This document shows, in pieces, positions 43,201 to 50,328 of a stretch of DNA of 64,000 nt. Both the position numbers and the translations under genes were made by a program. Every line of letters starts with the position of its first letter. The first letter of the stretch is position 1. Source of the stretch: Platycnemis pennipes (lineage: Eukaryota; Arthropoda; Insecta; Odonata; Platycnemididae); NCBI GenBank assembly GCA_933228895.1, contig OW121855.1, positions 70,518,698 through 70,582,697 of the forward strand, in the 5' to 3' direction. The notes under the pieces are model-generated. The model was given only the letters and a program-made list of their open reading frames with translations. It made no database searches and was not told the origin of the DNA.

Positions 43201-44367
43201 AATATTGTCTTCCTCATCATCCTTCTCAGAATCTGAATTCTGAGCCATGACACTATTCCTCAGAATCATTGGCAGGGTGCTCACGTCCCCAGAAGAAATG
43301 ACTTGATTGCCTGTAGATGTTCCAGGACATGACTCAAATCCCACATCATTATTAGCGGTACTGTAGTGAGGTTTTGAGTAATTTTTGGGAGACTTCTCAC
43401 GAAAATGCTTCCGGTTTCTTCCACAACTACTTTCAATACCATGTTTTGAATTGTTTTTCACATCCTTACCCTTAGATTTCGAGGCTCTGGCAACTCCAGG
43501 ATTCATTTTATAAAAATTGAGACGGTTCCTTTTGGATAGTTTATTGAAATACTTGTGGCTTTTCTGCTGACCCATGCTTGCCTTTCTACAAGGATTCGGT
43601 CCTTGATTTACCTTTGCATGATGCTTTTCTGCCCTCCCATTTGTTGAAGGACCACTCTGAGTCTTCCTCACGGGTACACTTTCTTGGTTTTCTTCTGAAT
43701 GGAAGTATACAGGCTCAAGGGCATGTAGAAAATCCAACCCATATGAATCAGCATTGTTGGTTGTATTGAAGCCTACATTGCCATCAGGAATGGAATGAAC
43801 ACCCTCAATTCCCAAGAAGTCACCTTTCCTTGAGATCCCACTCGATTGATGCTTCCATGATTTTTTACCAGAGGATGGTCTACTGTCCTTTCCAACCTCA
43901 TCATCAAATAAGCTGCGATTTACTTGTCTCAAAACTCCATTAATGGATACTTCTGGAGGACCTCCCTCCAATTCAGTAGAAATTTCATTTTCTACATCAT
44001 CATTGACAGGAACATAGGATGATGACTTTCCACACTGAGTATCACCATCAAAATCATTTATAGTCTTCTCAAGCTCCAAATGTACTTTCTTTGAAAATCT
44101 CTCTTCCTCATCCACAGCATTGAGGTGACCAGAGGTTTTCAGGATGCTATGATTCACAGCATTATTTTGCTTCCTACTTTCTATTGCATTTGAACTAGGA
44201 AAAATTCTATTTAAAGTTGCCATTTTCTCGGGGGTGCATGCTGATCCATTTGTGTACCTTGGCCTATTTTCAAGTGACATGCGCCTTCCTCTAGCACTGA
44301 CGCACTGAGTAAGGGTCGACTTCCCACTGAAGTTCCCTCTTCGTCCTCCTCTTATCCTCAAGCCCAT
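12558..44367 (-). CDS. Mga: MGA-like protein (MAX gene-associated, PRC1.6 scaffold), six coding exons
   Basis: The exons join as complement 44367-33730, 33071-32865, 32036-31922, 29734-29599, 23999-23950 and 13255-12558, giving 3,947 residues. Every junction has GT/AG and the phases (0, 0, 1, 2, 1) all fit. In vertebrates MGA pairs with MAX and scaffolds the PRC1.6 repressor in the nucleus. Evidence for MGA is the Cys-rich block at about residues 1125-1260 (FCRLGCVCDS, EHCGKVECMFSCVC), matching the conserved MGA domain, and near residues 3585-3652 an amphipathic HLH/zipper-like stretch (DKVAHISCEAVIKKALGEIS then LELDEKLKALL). Other conserved-looking blocks lie at about 1675-1815 and 2965-3075. 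The rest is Ser/Lys-rich and probably disordered, with SPKK/SLKK repeats at 2700-2900. No T-box is encoded, and the HLH basic region is not recognisable. The start at 44367 has a good context (AAAACATGG) and an in-frame TAA just upstream. The gene model is firm; the name is fairly sure. Confidence 0.75.
13256..14500. other. Last intron of MGA-like gene, 3'-side unannotated part
   Basis: No element is identified with confidence. A more GC-rich stretch at about 13500-13700 includes a ctatatatac motif and cagccagcactcgagagtg, and could be an old retroelement promoter fragment. Confidence 0.35.
14500..14930. repeat. Purine-rich, GC-richer block in intron (unidentified repeat)
   Basis: About 400 bases are sharply G/A-rich on the plus strand, compared with AT-rich surroundings. 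Overlapping open frames on both strands share no motif that I recognise. The base composition and sharp limits suggest an unidentified inserted element rather than an exon. Confidence 0.3.
14931..17239. other. Intronic DNA, largely featureless
   Basis: The sequence is mostly AT-rich. A GC-richer patch at 15960-16260 contains short frames (for example DRDFCIGGGGLQSLALAISQ) that I cannot assign to a family. It may be a decayed repeat. Confidence 0.35.
17240..18630 (+). pseudogene. Badly decayed LINE (non-LTR retrotransposon)
   Basis: Fragments in shifting plus-strand frames match the reverse-transcriptase polyprotein order. First comes an inter-domain segment with KFEEMKNLRREGEIIALYSK and GNLAMGPEDICRWKEY near 17560-17760. 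Much later comes a C-terminal segment around 18330-18600, where the translated scraps recall the MEKVRW / GHVLRNEGVLKDVM / GRMF type ending also seen in the better LINE at 25-28 kb. The central catalytic part is unrecognisable or deleted. The minus-strand 330-codon frame at 16951-17943 is an antisense shadow of this fossil. Confidence 0.5.
18811..20252 (+). mobile_element. pogo-like DNA element, copy 1 (CCGTATTTAC termini)
   Basis: The ends are CCGTATTTACGCGTGTAAGC and, inverted, CCATATTTACTCGTGTAAGC, flanked by TA at 18809-18810 and 20253-20254. The terminal gtgtaagccgcgcacc word is repeated subterminally. It is 1,442 bases long and shares most of its length with the copy at 45798-47293 in the same orientation. 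Near 19520 the sequence still reads RKYGVSESSSDEN before a stop, resembling the N-terminal helix-turn-helix of pogo/Tigger (CENP-B-type) transposases. No complete transposase remains. Confidence 0.65.
20253..20533. other. Intronic spacer before the copia-like element
   Basis: Short AT-rich host sequence. It ends in the 5-bp target site ACATT at 20529-20533. Confidence 0.5.
20534..20695 (+). repeat. 5' LTR of copia-like element
   Basis: 162 bases, starts TGTTGAAAGTTAA and ends CAACGACA. It differs from the 3' LTR only near the end (attgtaac versus agtgaaac). Confidence 0.92.
20696..20709 (+). other. Primer-binding site (initiator tRNA-Met internal type)
   Basis: GGTTATGGGCCCAG is the complement of the anticodon stem-loop of tRNA-iMet, as used by Drosophila copia. 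It directly abuts the LTR. Confidence 0.8.
20783..21523 (+). CDS. Copia-type Gag (capsid) protein
   Basis: A 246-codon frame opens MAGEKYKGKIKMADGETTK and carries the UBN2/Gag-copia fold signature: LNTTNYYSWSKVAKAELIEK near residues 25-45, then KHVSKEYIEDI, AKDAWGILKE and LAGLFLAGLPDTH near 160-175. Copia-like Gag packages the element RNA. The frame leaves the true continuation at an A8 run (21393-21400). Downstream the CCHC zinc knuckles are read in the +1 frame. Either a one-base indel in that run has broken a single Gag-Pol frame, or the element uses frameshifting. An indel is more likely, since copia elements usually have one frame. Confidence 0.8.
   Translation: MAGEKYKGKIKMADGETTKYGIEKLNTTNYYSWSKVAKAELIEKNCWNAIDPGFDEERVDDLNIDQARLNRKALAFLLKHVSKEYIEDIGDNDFAKDAWGILKEIHTSFTLTKCLKVMKQMMNVLKTPEKTMHQYMAEIQGLNRVVQSAGYGLELNDKQLAGLFLAGLPDTHRVTIAILGGDRELSTRKVKAVLLQEDEMACNEKKGGTRSADVKFQPRMERTTGKLSRLSPNPNQATDGAEKWKQ
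21402..22325 (+). pseudogene. Copia Gag-Pol continuation: zinc knuckles, protease, pre-integrase (truncated)
   Basis: Read in the frame after the A-run, this gives two CCHC knuckles (CYNCNKWGHISRDC and CLNCGESGHFARDC), then the copia protease region with WILDNASTDYICKDKSAF, where a functional element would carry an Asp-Ser/Thr-Gly-type active site. The catalytic signature therefore looks altered. LTAVLYVPDFNYNLISCSKL and MKWHNRLGN (the His of the GAG-pre-integrase zinc finger) follow, then CDIC. The sequence then switches abruptly to eIF5B-like Lys/Glu-rich coding. No integrase DDE core follows. Confidence 0.75.
22325..23132 (+). pseudogene. Captured partial eIF5B coding segment inside copia element
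   Basis: The base composition jumps from AT-rich to GC-rich. The translated segments follow the order of the poorly conserved N-terminal region of eIF5B, a ribosomal-subunit-joining GTPase: KKGKKKRSKDDDDEEDVEKM with AELEFEYTGV; then SVQKKEKKDREKQKKLAVKK; then GDDKKKKKGAKEAKEDDKKK; then KTIAAMQEALKKMKEEEER with EEERLKRLE. The GTPase domain is absent. Frame changes around 22790-22860, next to a ~34-base tandem duplication, show that the segment is not kept as one frame. Lack of introns over this length suggests capture from mRNA during reverse transcription. It is a copy; the parent gene is not in this window. Confidence 0.85.
23133..23283 (+). other. Residual copia 3' end and polypurine tract
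   Basis: After the captured segment, one plus-strand frame reads LKFRGS followed by a stop shortly after, resembling the usual C-terminal words of copia polyproteins (LRGS). The polypurine tract AAGGGGGAG ends at 23283, immediately before the 3' LTR. Confidence 0.6.
23284..23445 (+). repeat. 3' LTR of copia-like element
   Basis: 162 bases, TG...CA, followed by the target duplication ACATT at 23446-23450. Confidence 0.92.
23687..23721. repeat. Perfect 16-bp-stem hairpin
   Basis: TGCAGACTCCAGCTAT, then AAA, then its exact reverse complement. It lies 240 bases past the copia element within the last intron. The host transcript would carry the same hairpin. Confidence 0.75.
23950..23999 (-). CDS. 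Mga: MGA-like gene, coding exon 5 (50-base exon)
   Basis: The acceptor is aatattccag|GGG and the donor GAGAATG|GTATGT. It is too short to be found as an open frame, but it is the only exon seen that bridges the phases of exons 4 and 6. It encodes RGRGSRGSRKLEKPDEN, an RG-rich, possibly AT-hook-like or RNA-binding patch. Confidence 0.65.
24000..25035. other. Intron 5' part, no gene seen
   Basis: AT-rich intronic DNA. A single acagtcgagcctcatttttcc word near 24154 resembles a Tigger-type terminus, but no partner end was found. Confidence 0.4.
25036..28368 (+). mobile_element. Full-length RTE-type LINE, inactivated, in intron (antisense to host gene)
   Basis: The insertion is framed by an 11-bp target duplication ATATATTTCAT (25025-25035 and 28369-28379) and ends in a TGATGATGATGA tail typical of RTE-like LINEs. 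Order of parts: 5' UTR (25036-25640); apurinic endonuclease pieces (MPTSEHKDEEVEDVYEDI, then WNAVVGEGQDGRLPGKYGLG near 26000); a linker with MNKASGIDDVPAELIKNAGE; reverse transcriptase with FVDLEKAFDKVDW near 27300 and KFADDIALIA near 27595; and a C-terminal region with LYGSETWTMTAAEKKRVEAF and KRRWENLIGHILRHDGL. Several in-frame stops (for example the TAA before MPTSEH at 25886) and frame changes show that it is dead. Arthropod databases often mislabel such proteins as craniofacial development protein 2-like. Confidence 0.85.
28380..28870. other. Intronic spacer, no gene seen
   Basis: AT-rich sequence between the full-length LINE and a second LINE tail fragment. Confidence 0.4.
28875..29095 (+). 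pseudogene. Second LINE 3'-end fragment of the same family
   Basis: Nucleotide words match the tail of the LINE at 28160-28360: gatggtctgatgaa, gaaaaggaaggcct-like, aagaggttagccg, aatcgagtggag and a terminal catgatgatgacga. Only the last ~220 bases are present, as expected of a 5'-truncated insertion. It is too diverged to code. Confidence 0.6.
29142..29316. repeat. Two-copy tandem duplication, 87-bp period
   Basis: AACTTGACAGAAAGAACTTT starts at 29142 and again at 29229. The two copies are nearly identical through gaatgagattaagta. It lies within the MGA-like intron. Confidence 0.75.
29599..29734 (-). CDS. Mga: MGA-like gene, coding exon 4
   Basis: The acceptor is cccctcag|CA and the donor AGAAG|GTTAGT. 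The incoming phase matches exon 3 and two bases are carried out. It encodes HGVETFSAFSDKLTGENSSQ, an acidic patch and KHPKDLRARSRSCRR, a basic Ser/Arg stretch. Confidence 0.7.
29735..31921. other. Intron of MGA-like gene, no element recognised
   Basis: About 2.2 kb of AT-rich intronic DNA. I see no coding frame, no terminal repeats and no RNA gene. Around 30650-30890 the words attgtaatac / gtaataaaa recur as simple AT-rich sequence. Confidence 0.4.
31922..32036 (-). CDS. Mga: MGA-like gene, coding exon 3 (zipper)
   Basis: The acceptor is tttttcttcag|GCA and the donor CTCAAAG|GTCAGT, with one base carried over. It encodes ALGEISLLQGNDELLSES and then EKKRNLELDEKLKALLK, a heptad-like run of Leu expected to form the leucine zipper that follows the HLH. 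Confidence 0.75.
32037..32864. other. Intron of MGA-like gene, featureless
   Basis: AT-rich intron between coding exons 3 and 2. No element or secondary gene is seen. Confidence 0.45.
32865..33071 (-). CDS. Mga: MGA-like gene, coding exon 2 (69 codons)
   Basis: The acceptor is ctcttttctag|TTC and the donor AAGAAG|GTTTGT, phase 0 at both ends. It encodes residues 3547-3615, starting FITCKGIFRYKNEIEMK and ending in the putative helix-loop-helix: helix 1 MEKEIEVAKAELLSLV, loop VPHD, helix 2 KVAHISCEAVIKK. Helix 2 continues directly into the next exon. Confidence 0.75.
33454..33622. repeat. Two-copy duplication in intron 2, 98-bp period
   Basis: A block of about 70 bases beginning GGCCATTATGGTTGGG and ending in accaaagaaaa occurs at 33454 and again at 33552. 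Differences are few. It lies within the short intron following the giant exon. Confidence 0.75.
33730..44367 (-). CDS. Mga: MGA-like gene, giant coding exon (residues 1-3546)
   Basis: An open frame of 10,638 bases ends at donor AGATATG|GTGAGT after residue 3546, phase 0. The raw frame continues only six codons into the intron before a stop. The acceptor upstream of the ATG is ttacag|GAATTC, exon start 44380, leaving 13 bases of 5' UTR in this exon. An uninterrupted exon of this size in AT-rich DNA is itself strong evidence of selection. Features in order are: a basic N-terminus rich in Arg/Gly; acidic-Ser segments at about 385-400; an Arg/Lys helix at about 925-960; the MGA-type Cys block at about 1125-1260; a Trp/Leu-rich folded-looking block at about 1675-1815; Ser/Pro/Lys repeats at 2700-2900; a WYRLDLNGQFDKL block from about 2969; and a hydrophobic, ordered C-terminal part from about 3450. 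Confidence 0.85.
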
Positions 44368-44380
44368 GTTTTAAGAATTC
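44368..44380 (-). other. 5' UTR tail and acceptor of the giant exon
   Basis: Acceptor ctgaattacag|GAATTC. The 13 bases to the ATG include an in-frame TAA, so translation cannot come in from an upstream exon in this frame. Confidence 0.6.
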
Positions 44381-44579
44381 CTGTAATTCAGAATAGTTCA
44401 GACATGACTGAATAAAATAGAAATGTTTATGCATACAAGAGACAAAAAACATAATGAGGAATGAATGTTATGTGACCTTATTACCAGAAAAAATTAATAT
44501 TGAATTTATAACTTGTTCTGATAGAGGATGAATTAGGTTTTAACTAGAGATGGGATTCCAGTATTAACTCTTTTTCTGA

Positions 44580-44720
44580 CAGAGGCCCAATATATTGGCC
44601 CTCAAAGGTAAAATTGATGGTTTCTGGCGTCACTTTATGGAATTTACTTGTATTAATTATGAATGACAAAATAACCTTTGTATTTCCACAATTTATCCCT
44701 CAACCCTCAAGGGTTGTGAG
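44580..44720. repeat. Dispersed repeat related to the palindrome at 56.4-56.6 kb
   Basis: Words gatggtttctggcgtcactt, tatggaatttacttgtatt and atttccacaattta align in order with 56405-56500 (gatggtctcaggcgtaactt, tatggaatttgctggtattc, attccacaataata). It is a degenerate member of an unidentified repeat family. Confidence 0.5.
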
Positions 44721-44928
44721 AAAACGGCCAAGGGCCGATATATAGCCTGACTTAAATTATATCATTACATATTTGTAATATTATATTTCCTTCAAATCAG
44801 AGCCAGCATGAATGATTTTTTCATCAAATTGAAGGACCGTGAACTGGTCGCAAGAACCATAACGGCATTACCCACTGAAATTGCACAAAAGCAGAAGTTC
44901 AACAGAGAAAAAATCATTCGCCTGGGGC

Positions 44929-45048
44929 GGTGTGTTTGAATCGTTCGAGATTGATTCCGGTACGGAATAATCCTGAACACAATGTAAAAACATACAAGTG
45001 AGTCCTTAGTTACGTACCGGAATCAATCTCAAACGATTCAAGCACACC
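44929..45048. repeat. Foldback repeat, 36-bp arms
   Basis: The arms at 44929-44964 and 45013-45048 are reverse complements with two mismatches (core GAGATTGATTCCGGTACG). The loop is 48 bases. It is possibly a short hairpin-type MITE or the two ends of one. Confidence 0.7.
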
Positions 45049-45797
45049 CCCCCTGGACCGGGATCCTGGTATATCATTAATTTATTCATTTGGGATGTTT
45101 TCAAGGATTCGGATTATAAATAAAAAATACAATGAACGTGAAAATATTTTGTTTGTAGTGGCATAACCTTATGGTGCAGTGATGAGTTTTGATACGATTT
45201 CCAAGAACTTCCTTTTAGGGAAATATATATTGGGCTATTGAGACAAAGGTGGATTAAAAAGACCCTTGAACACCGAATTTGCCGAGGAACTTCAAAATTT
45301 AACCTGTTGCGCAGCAAGCAAGTGCGATCGTGATCCTATAGATTCTTATGTTGTGTGGCGTGATATTGGTGTATTTGGCATATTATTGATTTCAACACAG
45401 ACGCAGTATGTTGAAACGTACATCTTATGTGTTACATCATGAAGGTAATGCAAAGAAATAAATATTCCCGTCTACAGTTATTTTTGGTTTAATAAATAGT
45501 GTTTATGTGCACAAGTAGCCATTTATCGCACATCCATCGTTCATGCTGAGCTTCAAAAATTGAAATTGACCAGTGAAAATTACTTACTGCTAGCAATTAC
45601 TAAAAGATAGGACATCTAATCTTCAAAAGTAAGCAGCGATAGATTCAGTGGGTTCAGTCTTTTAATCATAATTTAAATTTGCTTAGAGAACTTTTTCAAA
45701 CATGCTTGATATGGAAAAGATTTTTTGTGACATGTCCAGCACATTTCCCTTGTACTCTGATTACTGATATGTGCAAGTATTAAATTTCTCAGCAGTA

Positions 45798-47293
45798 CCG
45801 TATTTACTCGTGTAAGCCGCGCACCTTTTTTCCCGAAACACCGGTGAAAAAATAGGGGTGCGCGGCTTACACGAATCATCCAGATTTTCGTGTAAACCGC
45901 GCACTATTTTTCCTCAAATTCCTGTTGTTTTTTTCTCTTAAGTTTCGCATTCTGTAAGCATATCGACGTTAATTGGTAAGTATGGTCTAGTAGTAAATCG
46001 TACAATGTAAAGTATTCTGAAATTTCGAAGTAATTTGTAATAAAAATCCAAAAGTCTGAGCGTACGACGGTACTTGAAAACGCTAGATCCGAAGAAACGC
46101 TAGATCCGAAACACCACTTGACAAATTAATAAATTTATCGTGTATAGATCGTACTTAGGACAACACTTTGTAGCACTGATATGTATTTAAATCTACATTG
46201 TATCCTGTAAGCTGCCACAAGGGGGGCGGCATCTTTATGTCTTTTCAAAGTCGTAAGCGGAGTTTGTTTCAGTATCACGTATCTGTAGCAACATTTTTAC
46301 GCAATAGATAGCTCCTTTTGTGTACACATTAAAGCTACATTGCAAAGACACGACAAAGAAGTTTGTTACATAGTGGCAAGAGTCGTATGCTGAGAGATTA
46401 TACCTTCTTACTATCCGTGCGTGAGTGTAGTAAACGAGTTCGAATCGATCATTTAGCATTATAAAATAATTTGCAATTATCACCCGAAAAATGAATTCTC
46501 ATGTGAAATTGCGATCGTTTCCCGTGAGTACAAAACAACATATTATAAGCGATGCCAAAAAAGTAGAAAATCGAGCTACAGGAAGGAAGTATGGTGTATC
46601 TGAATCTAGCAGTGACGAAAACTAAAAATGGGAACTATTATGATATGAATGTTAATTAGTGATTTACGATTCTATTTCCGCGAATATGTTTTTCTTTTGT
46701 TTTACAAGAATTATAATTGTTATTAAATTGAGCTTAGTTGTTTCCGTGTGTTCCCAAGACTTTCCGGTGTTGTTAAATCGTCCAAGTCCACAGCTACTGC
46801 ACAGAGAGCAGACGAGACCACCGCTATGGTACGGATGGCGTTCTGCTTTTATTTGTTGATATGCCAACGGATTTCCGTAATAATAAAGTAATCACGGGTT
46901 GAAATTGTACATATTTCTGCAATTATTCCAGTTAGATGTTATTTTGAAAAGAAGCCATTTTTATAGTTGGATGATGTGGTCGTATGTAACTGCGATTACT
47001 GTGAGATGCTGCGAGAAAAAGATGCATAGTAAAAGAGGCCGTGCATCGATGCACGACGCGATGACGATCGTGACGATATTAACACGTAATTAAATCAATT
47101 AATGAGAAAGACGTACATGTAATATAGGCACAGCATTTCTCTTAAAGAACGTGCATTCATGTTATGACAAAATGATGCAGATTCAAGAGCAAAAAAAATA
47201 ATTTTCTGACAAATAATTTTTTTCCTCACGAGCCTTCCCGAAAATAGGGGTGCGCGGGATACACGAGGGCGTGGCTTACACGAGTAAATACGG
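45798..47293 (+). mobile_element. pogo-like DNA element, copy 2 (CCGTATTTAC termini)
   Basis: The ends are CCGTATTTACTCGTGTAAGC and, inverted, the identical word, flanked by TA at 45796-45797 and 47294-47295. It is 1,496 bases, same orientation and mostly colinear with the copy at 18811-20252, with small indels (for example an insertion around 46130-46230). A relic of the transposase N-terminus reads NRATGRKYGVSESSSDEN just before 46635. Both copies are non-autonomous members of one family, probably related to pogo/Tigger elements. Confidence 0.7.
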
Positions 47294-47295
47294 TA

Positions 47296-48916
47296 TTTGC
47301 AATCAATGAAAATTCTTTACCGAATAATATTGAGCCCATATTAAGCATCAATAGCGGCGCTTTGTTTTGACTTAGTTTCTGCACAATTAAGATACAAGTA
47401 AGTTTAATTTAGCTTCCAGAATTGGTAAAATAAATATAGACAGTGAACGCTCAAAAATGCATATGCTTGATTGCAAAGACATAGGTTCCTTTCACATGCA
47501 CTTCTTTCTTCACCCATATTATCCTTTATCGGGTAATTAAAAAAATACTTGTTGGGAGGCATTTCCGTTGGTGTCACTATATTTTGGCATAGTACAAAAT
47601 TTAAATCAACGCTTTGGCATATTAAAAAAGTGTATTTATGAAAGGCATTTAAATTGTAATCTCCTAAACGCTTGAAACTTCGCATAGAAATATATGTACC
47701 ACAACCGCTGTTGCAGGTCAAATTCTTATATTTTAAAAATAAAATACTTTCTGTCAAAACTGTTTTCGCAGCATGTAATTTTTTGTATAAACTCTATTAA
47801 AATGTTTTTATTGGAATATGTGTCTAGAGACCTATTTTCTAGGTATTATGCTAAAATTGCCGAGGCACTTTTGCTTATTTTGCAGTAGTTTAGGAAAAAA
47901 ATACGTCTCAAATACAAGAGAAGGTAAATATTCAAAAACTCAAGGAAAACTTTATTATATGTGGTTTCACCTTTTTCATATATTATTTGATGATTTTTTT
48001 TTACAATATGCGAGTTCAGTAAGAATTTAAACGAAATATATGCTGTAAAAATAAAATGAATATTGACTTTTAAGACATAAATGAAGGTATATTTTAATCA
48101 GTAGTAAGGTTTTAATAACATGCATAAAATATCTAGAGCATTCTTGTACGCATGTAAAAATCATTTCTCAATGTTCTATAATTATTGAAAATTTTCAGTA
48201 TGTATGCCATAATTCTTGAATCTCTTCAACACTGGTGTCTTCCTACACATAGTCCATGTAGCCCTTTCCCACACTTGAACATTTTAAGCCTCACACGTAT
48301 TCCATGTAACATTAAAAAGAAGTGGAATAATAAACTTAAATAACTGGAAGGATCCTTTCAGAATAGAGGAAAATAATAATTGGGAACGACGACAGGAAAC
48401 AACACCACATTTCCTTCAACTGATTTCCCCTTCCATGGTCAGTAGTCCAATTGGTCCAGTGCCCCACAATCACTATTGGTTAATTTAATTTTAGGCTATT
48501 ATGCCACATGATTTTTCATAACCTACAGAGTATTGTCATAACTCCGCATTCATTTCAAGTTATCTCAAGGCTGCAACTGTATGTAATAAGGTCAGAGCTA
48601 TAAATCAAAACAAATTCCGGTGGAGTTATGAATGCTACAGTTACATAATAGGCCCCTTTGTTCAATACGGCAGTTAACACCAAGATACACCTATTTCAGA
48701 TGACAGTTTATCATACATGATAAAAATATACCTAAGCACTTAAAACCCACAAAACAAATTGATAGAAAATAAACTGTAATAAAAATATCACCTGAGTCTC
48801 TCAAAAAAGAAATTATGGTCTAACATAAAAAATGCTGACAAAAACTTTGATATTATAATTCTATGCTTTAACACAAAATTGAAGCAATTAGGCCATTTCT
48901 AATGAAAACTCAGCTA
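47296..48916. other. Presumed first intron, no gene seen
   Basis: AT-rich DNA. Open frames up to 117 codons (47404-47757 minus) have no motif and a composition typical of chance. Confidence 0.4.
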
Positions 48917-49089
48917 CAGTCAAGCCCGTTTATAACGAAGTTGAGGGGGCCAAATATTTACTTCGTAATGACCAAACTTCTTTATATGTGGACCAGTTTT
49001 TCCGAGCTTCTCTTTGGTGGGGCATAGCCTTCACTTTGCTACAACTGGAACTTCGTTATAAACGGGTTTGATATAAATTGGCTTGACTG
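48917..49089. mobile_element. pogo/Tigger-type MITE, 173 bp
   Basis: Flanked by TA. Left end CAGTCAAGCCCGTTTATAAC; the right end carries AACTTCGTTATAAACGGG and finishes GGCTTGACTG. The inner inverted repeat (cccgtttataacgaagtt) pairs perfectly. The ends match the common Tigger/mariner-type consensus form. Confidence 0.75.
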
Positions 49090-50328
49090 TATTTGTATGA
49101 GTTAGCTAAATATGAAACCGTTTTTCTGAAAAACTGAAAGTAGGGATAGGAAGCAAACTAACAGAAAAGGGTGTATACTAACTTATTGCCTGGCAATGAA
49201 TTCCAACAATGATATGATAATTTGAGGCTACAATGATTCTCATATCACTACTGGCTTTGCAGGTGGCAAATATGGCAGGAATGCATAGTCAATACTGTCA
49301 GAACTGCTAATTGTGAAGAGGGCTATACAGGCATCAGACTTCATGGCACACACAGATTGATATTTATTCACAACATTATAAAAGCTGAATGATAGAAAAT
49401 ATTTCACTTGTCCACTTACCATAGACGGACCAGGCTAGATGATAAAAACATTCAAGGGGTGCCAAGTGAGATAGATGATCCTATGAACATTCAGCACTGC
49501 ATGCCTACGAAAAAAAATTGCCATATTGGATGAGAGGCATTAAGTCCAAAAATATAATTACATATTCACAAAGAGAATGGCATTTTCATTAATTTAATGT
49601 GGATTTAGTCCATGTAAAAGTAATTTTCCCTAATAACACATGAAGATGTGATGACTGAATGAAATATGAAATGCTATAATAAATCCTACTGACAATTATC
49701 TAACTATTACTTAACCTAATTCTATACAATGGTTCATATTTCTTAATTTATACCCTTAATTATGATCATTTATTCCTATCATTACCATGAGGATTTATAT
49801 TTAATACTTCAATGCCTGCATTAAAATCAAAACTTTAAATAGGATCAATTTTGCTGACACATTTAACCTAACGCTTATGCTTTTTTCACTTAGTGTTGTT
49901 TTCACCATGAACAGGCACTGAAAAATTAATAACCTGTTAGTTCTGCTATCTTATGAATGTATTTTGGTGAGGTGGTTTTGATTCAAAACTGCTTACTTAG
50001 TATATGGTGATACAATGCATATGATATAGCATTGCTTTGTAATCATTTTGGTATCTCCTTTCATCCTTCCAAGCTAATCACTTGGTCCCTGTGGAATGGG
50101 ATTACATTGTCAGCACTTCTTTGTGTGTCAGGGCTTTATTCTTTTTCTGCCTTGAGATAGTGAATACATTGTCGATATAAGATGAGGAAAGCAAGTCTCT
50201 TCTCTTATGGCCAAGGAAGTTCAGCGAGGTTTATCCCTTGCGAGTGTGTGGTTAAGTCAAAATCAATTTCAAGCAAACACATGTGTTTCATTTTTGTGTT
50301 CGTTTTGGGTACCTGATATGGCAACTTC
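49090..50328. other. Presumed first intron, no gene seen
   Basis: AT-rich stretch with no recognised feature upstream of the piggyBac transposase relic. Confidence 0.4.

Noticed and set aside
34034..43769. Numerous plus-strand ORFs opposite the giant exon
   Set aside because: All lie antisense to the 10.6-kb coding exon and have no motifs.
47404..47757. 117-codon minus-strand ORF
   Set aside because: No motif, no splice context or polyadenylation signal; Phe/Tyr/Asn-rich chance composition.
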